Assembly (NCBI RefSeq): GCF_000744655.1
Contig: NZ_JQMJ01000004.1
Span: forward strand, 3,844,001-3,908,000
DNA from: Streptacidiphilus rugosus AM-16
Lineage (GTDB): Bacteria > Actinomycetota > Actinomycetes > Streptomycetales > Streptomycetaceae
DNA: 64,000 nucleotides
Reading direction: 5' to 3'
The notes under the pieces are model-generated. The model worked only from the letters and a program-made list of their open reading frames with translations, made no database searches and was not told the DNA's origin. The translations under genes and the position numbers were made by a program. Of the stretch, positions 44,517 to 52,515 are shown in pieces (within the stretch, counting starts at the first letter, position 1; every line of letters begins with the position of its first letter).

Positions 44517-44610
44517 GACGCCTCCCTGTACGGGCCGCACGGCGCCCTAACGACGGGCGCTCCTTGCGGGGGTTGTAGGCCTGGCTTCGCGACCTTCCCC
44601 CCGAGATCAC

Positions 44611-44638
44611 CGTCACACAGAGAAATCATCCTGTGACG
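44611..44638. promoter_or_regulatory. Inverted repeat upstream of the sigma-like gene
   Basis: CGTCACA (44611-44617) and TGTGACG (44632-44638) are perfect 7-bp inverted repeats 14 bp apart, roughly two helical turns centre to centre. They lie between the sigma-like gene and a small divergent membrane-peptide gene. Possible operator; the binder is unknown. Confidence 0.4.
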
Positions 44639-44731
44639 GGGGGTGGAGCTGGGGTCCCGGCCCTACCACTACGCAAAAGGCAGCCCTCACCCTGCCGCCC
44701 GGAAGCGGCACCGAACCCTTGCGAGGCCCTC

Positions 44732-44875
44732 ATGTCGAACAGCACCCGTTCCCCGAAGCCGTCGGTCCTCGAGCAGACCTGGCACAGGTGGCTCGACCCC
44801 GCGACTCTGCCGGGGGCCGTGCTCGCCACGGTGATCAGCCGCCTGATCGTGCTTGCCCTGACCACCCTGCTGTGA
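44732..44875 (+). CDS. Small membrane peptide, 47 aa (hypothetical)
   Basis: A polar N-terminus (MSNSTRSPKPSVLEQTWHRW) and one C-terminal hydrophobic helix (LPGAVLATVISRLIVLALTTLL). GCGAGG lies 6-8 nt before the ATG. It is divergent from the sigma-like gene. Size and tail-anchored topology fit a small regulatory membrane peptide, but nothing identifies it. Confidence 0.4.
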   Translation: MSNSTRSPKPSVLEQTWHRWLDPATLPGAVLATVISRLIVLALTTLL

Positions 44876-44975
44876 GCGGGCCCTGACCCTGACTACGGCT
44901 CGGCCCGCGTGCGGCCCGACCCTGACCGCCCGGGACCGGGTCGCCGCCCCGGGCGATCAGGGCCTGGCGCCGTGA

Positions 44976-46181
44976 CTACCTTCCGTCCGGGACGCAGGCG
45001 ACCAGGTCATCCGGCGTGTGCGCGGCGACGGGCGGGGCCTGGGCCGGAGCCGGGGTCGGGCGCAGGCGTCCCGCCAGCGGGAGCATGGCCACGGCGAAGG
45101 CCGTGATCAGCAGGAAGGCCGCCGGGTAGGACAGCCCGCCGGCGATCCAGCCGACGACCGGCGGGGAGACCAGGGAGGCCGCGTACGTCAGCGTGGCCAC
45201 GCCCGCCACGCCCTCGCCCGGGGTCGCGCTGACCCGGGAGGCGGCGCTGAAGACCAGGGGCACGTTGAGGGCGATGCCCGCGCCGATCAGGGCCAGTCCG
45301 AGGACGCAGACCCAGGCGTCGGGCGACGTCACCACCAGCAGGCCGCCGATCACGGCCGCGGAGGCCCCGGCACGGACGACGGCGACCGCGCCGAAGCGCT
45401 GCACCGCCCGGTCGCCCGACAGCCGGGTCAGCGCCATGGCGAGGTTGAACAGGGTGAACCCGGCAGCCGCCAGAGCGGGTCCGGCGTCGGCGACCCTGGT
45501 CAGGTAGACCCCGGACCAACTGCCCGTCGCGCCCTCGACGAAGGCCCCGCAGAAGCCGAGGACGCCGATCAGCAGCACGGCCCGGCCGGGCACGGCGAAG
45601 CGGCGCGGTGCGGGCCCCGCCTGGGCGAGGCCGCGCGGGGCGTCCGCCGGCAGGCCGCGGGTGCCCAGGGCGGCGAGGGGAAGCAGGACGGCGGCGACGA
45701 CGAGCAGCCGCAGCCGCGGGTCGATGTCCAGCCGGGCGGCGAGGATGCCCAGGCCACCGGCGATCAGGCTGCCGGTGCACCAGAGCCCGTGCAGGCCCGA
45801 GATGATCGAACGGCCCAGTCGACGCTCGATGCTGACGCCCTGTCCGTTCATCACGACGTCGCTCATGCCGGCGAGCATGCCGAAGACGGCGAAGGCCGGG
45901 TAGAGCCAGGCCTTGCCCGGTGCCAGGACAGGCACCGGAAGCAGCAGCACCCACAGGGCGATCAGCAGCCCGGTGGCACGCCGCTCGCCGATCCGGTGGG
46001 CGACCCGGGCGGCGGTGGGCATGGCGACGAAGGCGCCGATCGGCTGGCACAGCAGCACCAGACCCAGCGTCCCGGCGCTCAGACCGAAATGGCCCTGCAG
46101 CCAGGGCAGCGAGCTGTAGAGGGAGCCTCCGACGACTCCGTGGACGGCGAACAGCAGCGCGATGGCGCGATGGTGAGTCAC
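44976..46181 (-). CDS. MFS transporter
   Basis: 401 residues, 12 membrane helices in two six-helix halves. AARVAHRIGERRATGLL carries the loop 2-3 family motif; GMSDVVMNGQGVSIERRLGRSIISGLHGLWCTGSL is typical of the fucose-permease-like/YbjJ subgroup. Likely exports or imports a small sugar-like or drug-like molecule. It is divergent from a ROK regulator, which probably controls it. The stretch between the genes is only 80 bp, so the two promoters must overlap. Confidence 0.9.
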   Translation of the reverse strand: MTHHRAIALLFAVHGVVGGSLYSSLPWLQGHFGLSAGTLGLVLLCQPIGAFVAMPTAARVAHRIGERRATGLLIALWVLLLPVPVLAPGKAWLYPAFAVFGMLAGMSDVVMNGQGVSIERRLGRSIISGLHGLWCTGSLIAGGLGILAARLDIDPRLRLLVVAAVLLPLAALGTRGLPADAPRGLAQAGPAPRRFAVPGRAVLLIGVLGFCGAFVEGATGSWSGVYLTRVADAGPALAAAGFTLFNLAMALTRLSGDRAVQRFGAVAVVRAGASAAVIGGLLVVTSPDAWVCVLGLALIGAGIALNVPLVFSAASRVSATPGEGVAGVATLTYAASLVSPPVVGWIAGGLSYPAAFLLITAFAVAMLPLAGRLRPTPAPAQAPPVAAHTPDDLVACVPDGR

Positions 46182-46261
46182 AGGGCAGAAACTAACAGGA
46201 AGGGTCCCTGATGAAAAGAGGAATACGTAGGGAGCCTGCCTGTTGGCGCTACGATGCCCGC

Positions 46262-47290
46262 ATGAAGACCGCCACCCCGGCCATGGCGCGCGCGATCAAC
46301 GACCGGCTCGCGCTCCACCTGCTGCTCGAACACGGCCCCCTGAGCGCGCCGCAGCTGCGCACCCTGACCGGCCTCTCCCGGCCGACGGTGGCGGACCTGA
46401 TCGAACGGCTGGCCGCCAACGGCCTGGTGCAGCCCTGCGGCGAGACCGGGGAGGAGAAGCGCGGCCCCAACGCCCGCCTCTACCGACTGGTCGGCGAGCG
46501 GGCCCATGTCGCCGGCGTCGACATCCGACGCAGCGGCACCTTCGTCACCGTCGCGGACCTGGCCGGCACGACGGTGGGCCGTGCCGAGCGCCCCGCCTCC
46601 GCCGACCTCGCGCAGAGCATCCGCGAGGCCGTCACCGAGGCCGCAGGCGGGCGGACGCTACAGGCCGCCGTCCTCGGCGCGCCCGGCATGGTCCACCCGC
46701 ACACCGGCCGCTCCGAGGGGGCCTGCGACCTCGGTGTGTCCGGTTGGGACCCGCAGGTGCCGGACCGGGTCCAGGAGTCGCTCGAGGTGGAGCGGCTGGT
46801 GCTGGAGAACGAGGTCAACCTCGCCGCCGTGGCCGAGCACCGCGCCGGGGCCGCCCAGGGCCGGGAGGACTTCGTCCTGCTCTGGCTGGACGAGGGCGTC
46901 GGCGGCGCGGTGGTCCTCGGCGGCCGGGTCCGCCACGGCGCCTCCGGCGGCGCGGGCGAGGTGGGCTTTCTGAAGCTGGACGGGGACAACCTGTGCTGCG
47001 CGCTCACCCCCGCGGTCCTGCCGGGCGGGCCCGGCTTCGACCGGTTCGCCGGCCAGGTCGCACGCGGGGCGGCGGCGATGGTCGCCGTCCTCGACCCCGG
47101 CCTCGTCGTCCTGGGCGGCGCGGCCGGCCGCACGGGCGGCACGGAACTCGCCGACGCGGTCTCCGCCCACCTGTCCGGCCTCGTCCCTGCCCCGACCGAG
47201 GTGCGCGCCACCGCGGTCGACGGCAACCCGGTCCTCCAGGGCGCCGTCCTCACCGCCCTGGACCTCGCCCGCGACGCCGTCTTCGGCTGA
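46262..47290 (+). CDS. ROK family transcriptional regulator
   Basis: 342 residues. The N-terminal winged helix (HLLLEHGPLSAPQLRTLTGLSRPTVADLIERLAANGLV, about 15-55) is followed by a ROK domain with GVDIRRSGTFVTVADLAG, NEVNLAAVAEHRAG and GGAGEVGFLKL. The zinc motif usually found next (CxCGxxGC) is absent; only LCCAL remains, so this member has probably lost the zinc site and kinase activity. The start at 46262 has no ribosome site but TACGAT lies six bases upstream, consistent with a leaderless mRNA. Probable regulator of the divergent MFS gene. Confidence 0.88.
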   Translation: MKTATPAMARAINDRLALHLLLEHGPLSAPQLRTLTGLSRPTVADLIERLAANGLVQPCGETGEEKRGPNARLYRLVGERAHVAGVDIRRSGTFVTVADLAGTTVGRAERPASADLAQSIREAVTEAAGGRTLQAAVLGAPGMVHPHTGRSEGACDLGVSGWDPQVPDRVQESLEVERLVLENEVNLAAVAEHRAGAAQGREDFVLLWLDEGVGGAVVLGGRVRHGASGGAGEVGFLKLDGDNLCCALTPAVLPGGPGFDRFAGQVARGAAAMVAVLDPGLVVLGGAAGRTGGTELADAVSAHLSGLVPAPTEVRATAVDGNPVLQGAVLTALDLARDAVFG

Positions 47291-47328
47291 CCCGCCCACC
47301 GGCCGGTCATGACGAGCTGGTGATGAGG

Positions 47329-47355
47329 GTCGCCCGCCGTCCCGAGCCGGGCGAC
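47329..47355. terminator. Inverted repeat between convergent ROK and GlxA-type genes
   Basis: GTCGCCCG (47329-47336) pairs with CGGGCGAC (47348-47355) across an 11-nt loop, in the 77-bp gap between convergent stops. Confidence 0.45.
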
Positions 47356-47367
47356 GGCGTCGGCCTG

Positions 47368-48324
47368 TCAGACGCCGCGCAGCGCGGTCGTGGTCTTGCC
47401 GGTGCGCTCGCGGAGCAGCACCCGCAGGGTGTGCGGATGCTCGTAGCCGACCTTGCGGGCGATGGTCTCCAGCGACTGGTCGGTCGTGCGCAGCAGGTGG
47501 GAGGCCTGCTCGACCCGCAGGTCCTGGACGAACCGGATCGGTGATACCCCCAGGGTCCGCTGGACCGACCGTTGCAGCGTCCGGTTGCTGACGCCGATCT
47601 CCCTGGCGGCGTCCGGGATCGTGAGGGGCTCGGCGAGACGCGCGCGGACCCAGCGCTCGAACGCGGCCACCGTGGGATCGCTCTGCGCGAGGGCGCTGGG
47701 GATCGTGTAGGCGGACTGGGACGGCCGCTCGTCGATCACCAGGTAACGGGCGATCAGATCGGCGAGTGCGGGGCTGCCCGACCGGACCACGTGGAGTGCG
47801 AGGTCGACGTGGCCGAAGGCCGCGCCCGCGGTCATGACACCGTCTTCGGCGACGACCATGCGGCTCTGGTCGAGCCGGACCCGGGGGTAGCGCCCACGGA
47901 AGACGGGCGAGAGCCACCAGCTCGTCGTGGCCCTCCTGCCGTCGAGCACCCCCGCCTCGGCGAGGAGAAAGGTGCCGGTGCAGGCCGAGGCGACGGCCGT
48001 GCCGCGGGCGCGGGTGTGCGCGATTCGCTGCCGGACGGGGGCGAGATCGTCGGCGGCGACGCGCTCCAGCAGGGCGTCCGGCCGTCGCTCGGCCAGCGCG
48101 GGCACGATGAGGAGATCCGCGGCGTCGGCGCGGTCCAGGGGTTCCGTCTCGACGAGATGCCCGGCGCCGGTGCGCACCTGCGGGCGGCAGCCGACGGTCG
48201 TCACGTTCCAGGCAGGCGCCCCGCCGACCTGGTCGCGCATCGCGTTGGCGCCGTCCAGGACGTCGAGGACCGCGGACAGCCCGGAGTCGAACACGCCGTC
48301 GTGGACGAGAACCGCGATCTCCAT
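47368..48324 (-). CDS. GlxA family (DJ-1/PfpI + AraC HTH) transcriptional regulator
   Basis: 318 residues. N-terminal DJ-1/PfpI domain (about 1-185; MEIAVLVHDGVFDSGLSAVLDVLDGAN, ASACTGTFLLAEAGVLDGRRATTSW with the elbow Cys) and C-terminal AraC-type double helix-turn-helix (about 215-318; EPLTIPDAAREIGVSNRTLQRSVQRTLGVSPIRFVQDLRVEQA). Regulators of this class often control detoxification or amine metabolism. It is divergent from the monooxygenase-thioesterase pair, which is its likely target. The start at 48324 begins the domain. Confidence 0.93.
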   Translation of the reverse strand: MEIAVLVHDGVFDSGLSAVLDVLDGANAMRDQVGGAPAWNVTTVGCRPQVRTGAGHLVETEPLDRADAADLLIVPALAERRPDALLERVAADDLAPVRQRIAHTRARGTAVASACTGTFLLAEAGVLDGRRATTSWWLSPVFRGRYPRVRLDQSRMVVAEDGVMTAGAAFGHVDLALHVVRSGSPALADLIARYLVIDERPSQSAYTIPSALAQSDPTVAAFERWVRARLAEPLTIPDAAREIGVSNRTLQRSVQRTLGVSPIRFVQDLRVEQASHLLRTTDQSLETIARKVGYEHPHTLRVLLRERTGKTTTALRGV

Positions 48325-48448
48325 GTCGAAAACGCTATCATCCGTGGCGTTTCTGCCACTGATCTTGGAGAGGGCCCGGGCGTAGTTTCGAGGTGTGCCG
48401 GAGCACCGGCGACGTTCCTCCCGAGCCCCTGAGACTGAGGAGTCCCCC

Positions 48449-48748
48449 ATGAAGATCGGTCTGCTCGCCCGTATCGAGGCCAAGCCCGAGTACGCCGACA
48501 AGGTCGAGGCGATGCTGCGCGACGCGGCGACGCTCGCCGAGCAGGAGCAGCACACCGTCACCTGGTACGCGTTCCGTCAGGACGCGACCACCTTCGGCGT
48601 CTTCGACACCTTCGCCGACGAGGCGGGCCGCCAGGCCCACCTCCAGGGCGCGATCGCCGCGGCGCTGATGGGCGCGGCCGAGACGATGCTCAGCGCACCC
48701 CCGGTGATCACCCCGGTGGATCTGCTGGGCGTCAAGGCCGCGCGGTGA
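48449..48748 (+). CDS. Antibiotic biosynthesis monooxygenase (ABM)-like protein
   Basis: 99 residues, ferredoxin-like dimeric fold: MKIGLLARIEAKPEYADKVEAMLRDAATLAEQEQHTVTWYAFRQDATTFGVFDTFADEAGRQAHLQG. ABM-domain proteins oxidise polyketide-type or aldehyde substrates without cofactor, or scavenge reactive compounds. GAGGAG precedes the ATG at 48449. Its stop overlaps the GTG of the thioesterase gene by 4 nt. Confidence 0.9.
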   Translation: MKIGLLARIEAKPEYADKVEAMLRDAATLAEQEQHTVTWYAFRQDATTFGVFDTFADEAGRQAHLQGAIAAALMGAAETMLSAPPVITPVDLLGVKAAR

Positions 48749-49257
48749 CCGAGGCCGCGAACTCGTCGGAGCTCCGGACGCGGACCCACACCTGGCAGCC
48801 GCCCCGGCCCTGGTCGGAGCTCGGCCCGTCGAGCGGCATGGAACTCCTGCAAGGGATCCTCAAGCAGGAGATCCCCGAGCCTCCGATCGCCGGCACGCTC
48901 GGCTTCCACCTGGTCGAGGTCGGCGAGGGCACGGCCGCGTTCGAGGGCGATCCCGGCGAGCACCTGCTGAACCCCATGGGGTCCGTGCACGGCGGCTTCG
49001 TCGCGACGCTGCTGGACTCCGCCCTGGGCAGCGCGATCGCCACACTGCTCCCCCAGGGCCGGGCGTACACCACGATGCAACTCAACGTGCACATGGTGCG
49101 GCCCGTCTTCGCCACCACACCGCGCCTGCGGTGCGAGGCGACCACGGTCCACCTCGGCCGCACGACGGCCACTGCCGAAGCCCGACTCCTGGGCACGACG
49201 GACGGCAGGCTGTACGCCCACGCGACGACGACCTGCGCAGTCTTCGCCACCGGCTAG
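48745..49257 (+). CDS. PaaI family thioesterase
   Basis: 170 residues, hotdog fold: LGFHLVEVGEGTAAFEGDPGEHLLNPMGSVHGGFVATLLDSALGSAI. The HGGF and D of the long helix match the PaaI/4HBT active-site pattern (Asp/Gly-type). It hydrolyses acyl-CoA thioesters, substrate unknown. Translation starts at a GTG overlapping the stop of the ABM gene, so the two are one operon under the divergent GlxA-type regulator. Confidence 0.92.
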   Translation: MTEAANSSELRTRTHTWQPPRPWSELGPSSGMELLQGILKQEIPEPPIAGTLGFHLVEVGEGTAAFEGDPGEHLLNPMGSVHGGFVATLLDSALGSAIATLLPQGRAYTTMQLNVHMVRPVFATTPRLRCEATTVHLGRTTATAEARLLGTTDGRLYAHATTTCAVFATG

Positions 49258-49480
49258 AGCGGCCCTCTTTCCCACCGGAACCGGTGGCGGCGCGGCGGGG
49301 GCGGCGCATCCGGAAGCCGTCCCGCCGTGCCGTCGACAGGAGCCGTCTCGTCGCCGAGAGATTGCCGCGCCAAACCAGCTGCATCACCCTGGGGCGCGGG
49401 GGTCGACCCGCCCGTTGCGTTCGGCTCCCCGGCCCGCGTGGGATCCCGACGACCCCCGACCGACAGCCAGGAGCCGGACG

Positions 49481-50179
49481 ATGGACGCCATCGACGCCGC
49501 TGCGCAGGCCGGGACGGAACAGGTCCGGCTGGCCGTCTACGCGCACTTCGCCCGCACCGGAGCGGCCCCGACACCGTCGGAGCCGGCAGCACGGACCGGC
49601 CTCGCGCCCACCGAGCTTCGCTCGGCCCTGGACGCTCTGCACGCACACCGTGACGTCGTGCTCGACGCGGCGGACGGCGACCGGATTCTGATGGCGCACC
49701 CGTTCGCCTCGGTTCCGCTCGGCTTCTCCGTCATGGGCGCCCGCACGCTCTGGTGGGGCGGCTGCGCCTGGGACTCCTTCGCCGTCCCCCATCTGCTCCG
49801 CGAGGAGTCGGACGTCCTGGTCGCCACCCGCTGCCCGGCCTGCGACACCCCGCACGCCTGGGTGGTCGGTCGGGACGCGCCTCCCGCGGGCGACCAGGTC
49901 GCCCACTTCCTGACCCCGGTCGAGCGGATCTGGGACGACGTCGTGCACGCCTGCACCCACCAACGTCTGTTCTGTTCCACCGACTGCGTGGACGCCTGGC
50001 TCACGGTCACCGGGCGTTCACGCGGTTACGTCCTGGACCTGGCCACACTGTGGAGGCTCGCGCGCGGCTGGTACGCCGGCCGTCTGGAGCCGGGCTACAC
50101 CCGCCGCGACCCCTCCTCCGCCGCGGCGTACTTCGCCGAGGTGGGCCTGCACGGGCTGTTCTGGGGCCTGCCCGACTGA
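49481..50179 (+). CDS. Organomercurial lyase (MerB)-like protein
   Basis: 232 residues with an N-terminal winged-helix-like part and the MerB core. The three catalytic residues known from E. coli MerB (Cys96, Asp99, Cys159) have counterparts at Cys95 and Asp98 in GGCAWDSFAVPHLL and Cys158 in HACTHQRLFCS. MerB cleaves C-Hg bonds, giving Hg(II) to MerA. No merA, merR or merT was found in the window, so it is an orphan, as in many streptomycetes. The ATG at 49481 follows CAGGAG; an in-frame ATG 66 bases earlier lacks a site. Confidence 0.85.
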   Translation: MDAIDAAAQAGTEQVRLAVYAHFARTGAAPTPSEPAARTGLAPTELRSALDALHAHRDVVLDAADGDRILMAHPFASVPLGFSVMGARTLWWGGCAWDSFAVPHLLREESDVLVATRCPACDTPHAWVVGRDAPPAGDQVAHFLTPVERIWDDVVHACTHQRLFCSTDCVDAWLTVTGRSRGYVLDLATLWRLARGWYAGRLEPGYTRRDPSSAAAYFAEVGLHGLFWGLPD

Positions 50180-50335
50180 GCCCGCAGGCGGCCTGCCGGA
50201 CCCGCGACGGAGCCAGGGGCCGACCTCACCCCGGACGGCATGCGCCGACGTCGTTTTGCCCCTGCCCGAAACCATCGACGCCCGAATCGGACGCCTGCAC
50301 GCTGGGCCCACCGACAACCGGGGGGAGGTACGGCC

Positions 50336-50368
50336 ATGAACAAGTGGGTCTGGATCTTCGGCTTCTAG
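50336..50368 (+). CDS. Tiny ORF, 10 aa (MNKWVWIFGF), possible leader or secreted/signal peptide
   Basis: ATG at 50336, 10 codons, TAG at 50366-50368. A near-ideal ribosome site GGGGGAGGT (50321-50329) ends six bases before the ATG, far better than chance sequence, and the peptide is aromatic-rich (two Trp, two Phe). A strong hairpin follows directly. There is no obvious downstream target on this strand within 800 bp except uma2, so a classical attenuation role is not evident. Could be a small RiPP precursor or just a leader. Speculative. Confidence 0.35.
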   Translation: MNKWVWIFGF

Positions 50369-50375
50369 CCACAAA

Positions 50376-50415
50376 GGGCCGGGCTGCTTCAGCAGCGAGG
50401 GATGCCGCCCGGCCC
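50376..50415 (+). terminator. Hairpin after the tiny ORF (terminator or attenuator)
   Basis: GGGCCGGGC (50376-50384) pairs perfectly with GCCCGGCCC (50407-50415). The loop contains its own hairpin GCTGC-TTCA-GCAGC (50383-50396). No U-tract. It starts 8 nt after the tiny ORF's stop codon. Confidence 0.5.
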
Positions 50416-50615
50416 GACCACGCTCTCACCCTGCTGGGCACGTCGGGTGACGTTTCGTACGGCCGATCCAGATCCGCCCGCTCCACGTGCGGGCCCATGG
50501 AGCGCAGCGGGGGTTCACCGACGGGACCGCGGACAGGTCAGGTTCGAAGGCTACGAGCTGATGCCCGGGATGCTCGGATTCGCGGCACCGTTCGATCCTT
50601 GGGGCCCGACCGGAG

Positions 50616-50837
50616 TCACACGGTGAGCCCGATCAGGACGGCGACGGGCATCAGGATGATCACTCCGACGGGGAAGATCACGGGGTTCACCGTGATCGCC
50701 AGGCAGGTGATCGTGATGAAACCCGCGATCAGCAGCGGAGGGACGAGCTTCGGACCGAGGCGCTCGGATCCGGCCGACCGGAGCGCATCGGGGCGTCGGC
50801 CCACGTGTGCGAAGTGCGCGGAGAGGTGGAAGGGCAT
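50616..50837 (-). CDS. Small membrane protein, 73 aa
   Basis: A polar N-terminal third (MPFHLSAHFAHVGRRPDALRSAGSERLG) is followed by two short hydrophobic segments: LVPPLLIAGFITITCLAITV and IFPVGVIILMPVAVLIGLTV. The ribosome site GGGAGC is 7-12 nt before the ATG at 50837. No family recognised; probably a two-helix inner-membrane protein. Confidence 0.55.
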   Translation of the reverse strand: MPFHLSAHFAHVGRRPDALRSAGSERLGPKLVPPLLIAGFITITCLAITVNPVIFPVGVIILMPVAVLIGLTV

Positions 50838-51229
50838 CGCGTTGCTCCCGTCCCGTGTCGTTCCAGTGTGCGCGCCTCCGTCGGTTCGGGCCGCCCCGAA
50901 CGGGGTTCCCGGGCCGCGGCGGTGGCGGTGCGTGATCGGCGCACGCAGCGGGCCGGCGGTGACCCATGTGGCTCGCCCCGAGCGTTCAGGCAGGTCTGAT
51001 GGTCTCCATGGTGAGCGCCGGGCCCCGGGGCTCCAAGAGTTCCTGCGTCGCGAGCGCGAGCAGCGGCGTCGGCGTCAACCCCCGTCTGTTCCGCCTCGGG
51101 CCACAGTGCCCTGAACGGGTGACCCTTCTGCGATGTGCGCCGGGGCCGCGACGACGCAGGCGCGGGAGCCGTTCGGGCGGCTCTGTGCGTCCACACGGGA
51201 CACATGCATATGCCTGATAAGATATCGCC
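50838..51229. other. Intergenic region; probable leaderless promoter of uma2 at its right end
   Basis: About 390 bp. A TAAGAT box (51218-51223) ends six bases before the uma2 ATG, which has no ribosome site, and a GCATATGC palindrome (51206-51213) overlaps the spacer region. These suggest a leaderless promoter with a nearby operator. No gene is supported in the rest. Confidence 0.4.
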
Positions 51230-51802
51230 ATGGATGCGCCGCAGACGATGATCTACCGGCACCTACGCGACCTGGCCGAGCACTTCGAACCACCGGCAGG
51301 CTTCTCCGGGCGGTTCGAGATCGCCGACGGCCAGGTCATCATGATGATGAGCCCCGCCAAGCGCCACGACCTCGCCGCGTTCCGCATCGCCCGGCAGCTG
51401 AACCGGCAGATCCCCGAGCCGCTCATCGCCTCCAACATCGGAGACGCCGAAAGCGAGACCCTGGGCTCCCTTCGCCGCCCTGACGTCCTCGTACTGCCAG
51501 AGTCGTCCCTCGACTCCGAGGGCGACCGCGTCGACCCCCGCGAGATCCTGCTCGCCGTCGAGGTCGTCTCCCGCTCCAACCCCGAGAACGACTACGAGGC
51601 CAAGACCCGCGACTACCCGGCCATGGGCATCGAGCACTACCTCATCGTCGACCCTCGCAACGGCACCTGCGTCCACCTCTGGAACCCCGCCGGGGAGGAG
51701 TACGCGAACCGCCTGCACTACACGTTCGGCGACAAGATCCCCATCGGCGAGTGGACTGTCGACACCTCTGAGCTGCCCCTCTACAGCCCGGAGGAACGAT
51801 GA
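51230..51802 (+). CDS. Uma2 family endonuclease
   Basis: 190 residues, PD-(D/E)XK-like fold: FEIADGQVIMMMSPAKRHDLAAFRIARQLN, LRRPDVLVLPE (Asp), ILLAVEVVSRSNPENDYEAKTRDYPAMGIEHYLIVDP (E-x-V...K core). Uma2 genes are present in many copies in Streptomyces and cyanobacteria with no proven role. Its last four bases overlap the start of a small HTH gene, a toxin-antitoxin-like arrangement, though no toxicity is known. Confidence 0.93.
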   Translation: MDAPQTMIYRHLRDLAEHFEPPAGFSGRFEIADGQVIMMMSPAKRHDLAAFRIARQLNRQIPEPLIASNIGDAESETLGSLRRPDVLVLPESSLDSEGDRVDPREILLAVEVVSRSNPENDYEAKTRDYPAMGIEHYLIVDPRNGTCVHLWNPAGEEYANRLHYTFGDKIPIGEWTVDTSELPLYSPEER

Positions 51803-51996
51803 CCCCGGGCGCGCTCGTCCGGGAGCGCCGCGAGGAACTGGGCTGGTCCCAAGCCCGGCTCGCGGCAGCCGCCGCAACCACACAAGCCGTCGTGTCCCGC
51901 ATCGAACGAGGCGTCGCCAGCCCCACGGTGGACATGCTGCTGCGACTCGCGCAAGCCATGGACTCCGAACTGTCACTGCGGCTGATGCCTCGCTGA
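51799..51996 (+). CDS. XRE-type helix-turn-helix protein, 65 aa
   Basis: A Cro/CI helix-turn-helix fills the protein: VRERREELGWSQARLAAAAATTQAVVSRIERGVASPTVDMLLRLAQAMDSEL. ATGA overlap with uma2 implies translational coupling. It probably represses the uma2 promoter, where a palindrome sits near the -10 box. Confidence 0.93.
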   Translation: MTPGALVRERREELGWSQARLAAAAATTQAVVSRIERGVASPTVDMLLRLAQAMDSELSLRLMPR

Positions 51997-52237
51997 GCCG
52001 GCAGCGGAACAGCACGCTGCGGCGCATCAGGACCCACAGAACCACAGAGCCGGCTACAGCGACGCCGGCCGCAACGACGCCGATCCAGGGCATGTGCAGC
52101 ACGATGCTCGCGTAGTCCACCTCGCCACAGGCCGAACCCAGGAGGGAGGCGATGGCGAGGAGCCACTGGCGTCGATGCAGGCGGAGCGCCGCCAGGCCTG
52201 TGCCGGGCACGGCGGAGAGAGCTATCCCGATGATCAC
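51985..52237 (-). pseudogene. Possible truncated membrane protein without its own stop codon
   Basis: Reading from a start at 52237 the product has a coherent hydrophobic pattern: two membrane helices (WLLAIASLLGSACG and WIGVVAAGVAVAGSVVLWVLMRRS). It then runs without a stop into the reverse strand of the HTH gene, where the reading makes no sense. This looks like a gene whose 3' end was cut off by the Uma2-HTH cassette, or has lost its stop. Confidence 0.3.
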
Positions 52238-52515
52238 GGCGGGATCCTGGACCCACCGACGCAGCTCTCATCCGGTCGGCCCCTCCGCCATGGATGCGCG
52301 GCCGGTGGGAGCGCGTCAAGGTGACTGCGCACTTCAGATGCAAGCGGAGCGCCCGACCTTCCGGGTGGGGGCACACCCGCGGTGGACGGATCCCCTCCTG
52401 CGGCGACGTCGCGTTGCGGCACTGCACGGCCACCGGCAACCTGTTCGAGAATCCCCCAGTCGTCGGCCACATCACCGATCGAGCCTCGATGAGCACGGGA
52501 TGCACGGAGGTAGCA

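Noticed and set aside
50402-50626. 74-codon frame after the tiny ORF hairpin
   Set aside because: Pro/Arg-rich, no ribosome site and begins inside the hairpin.
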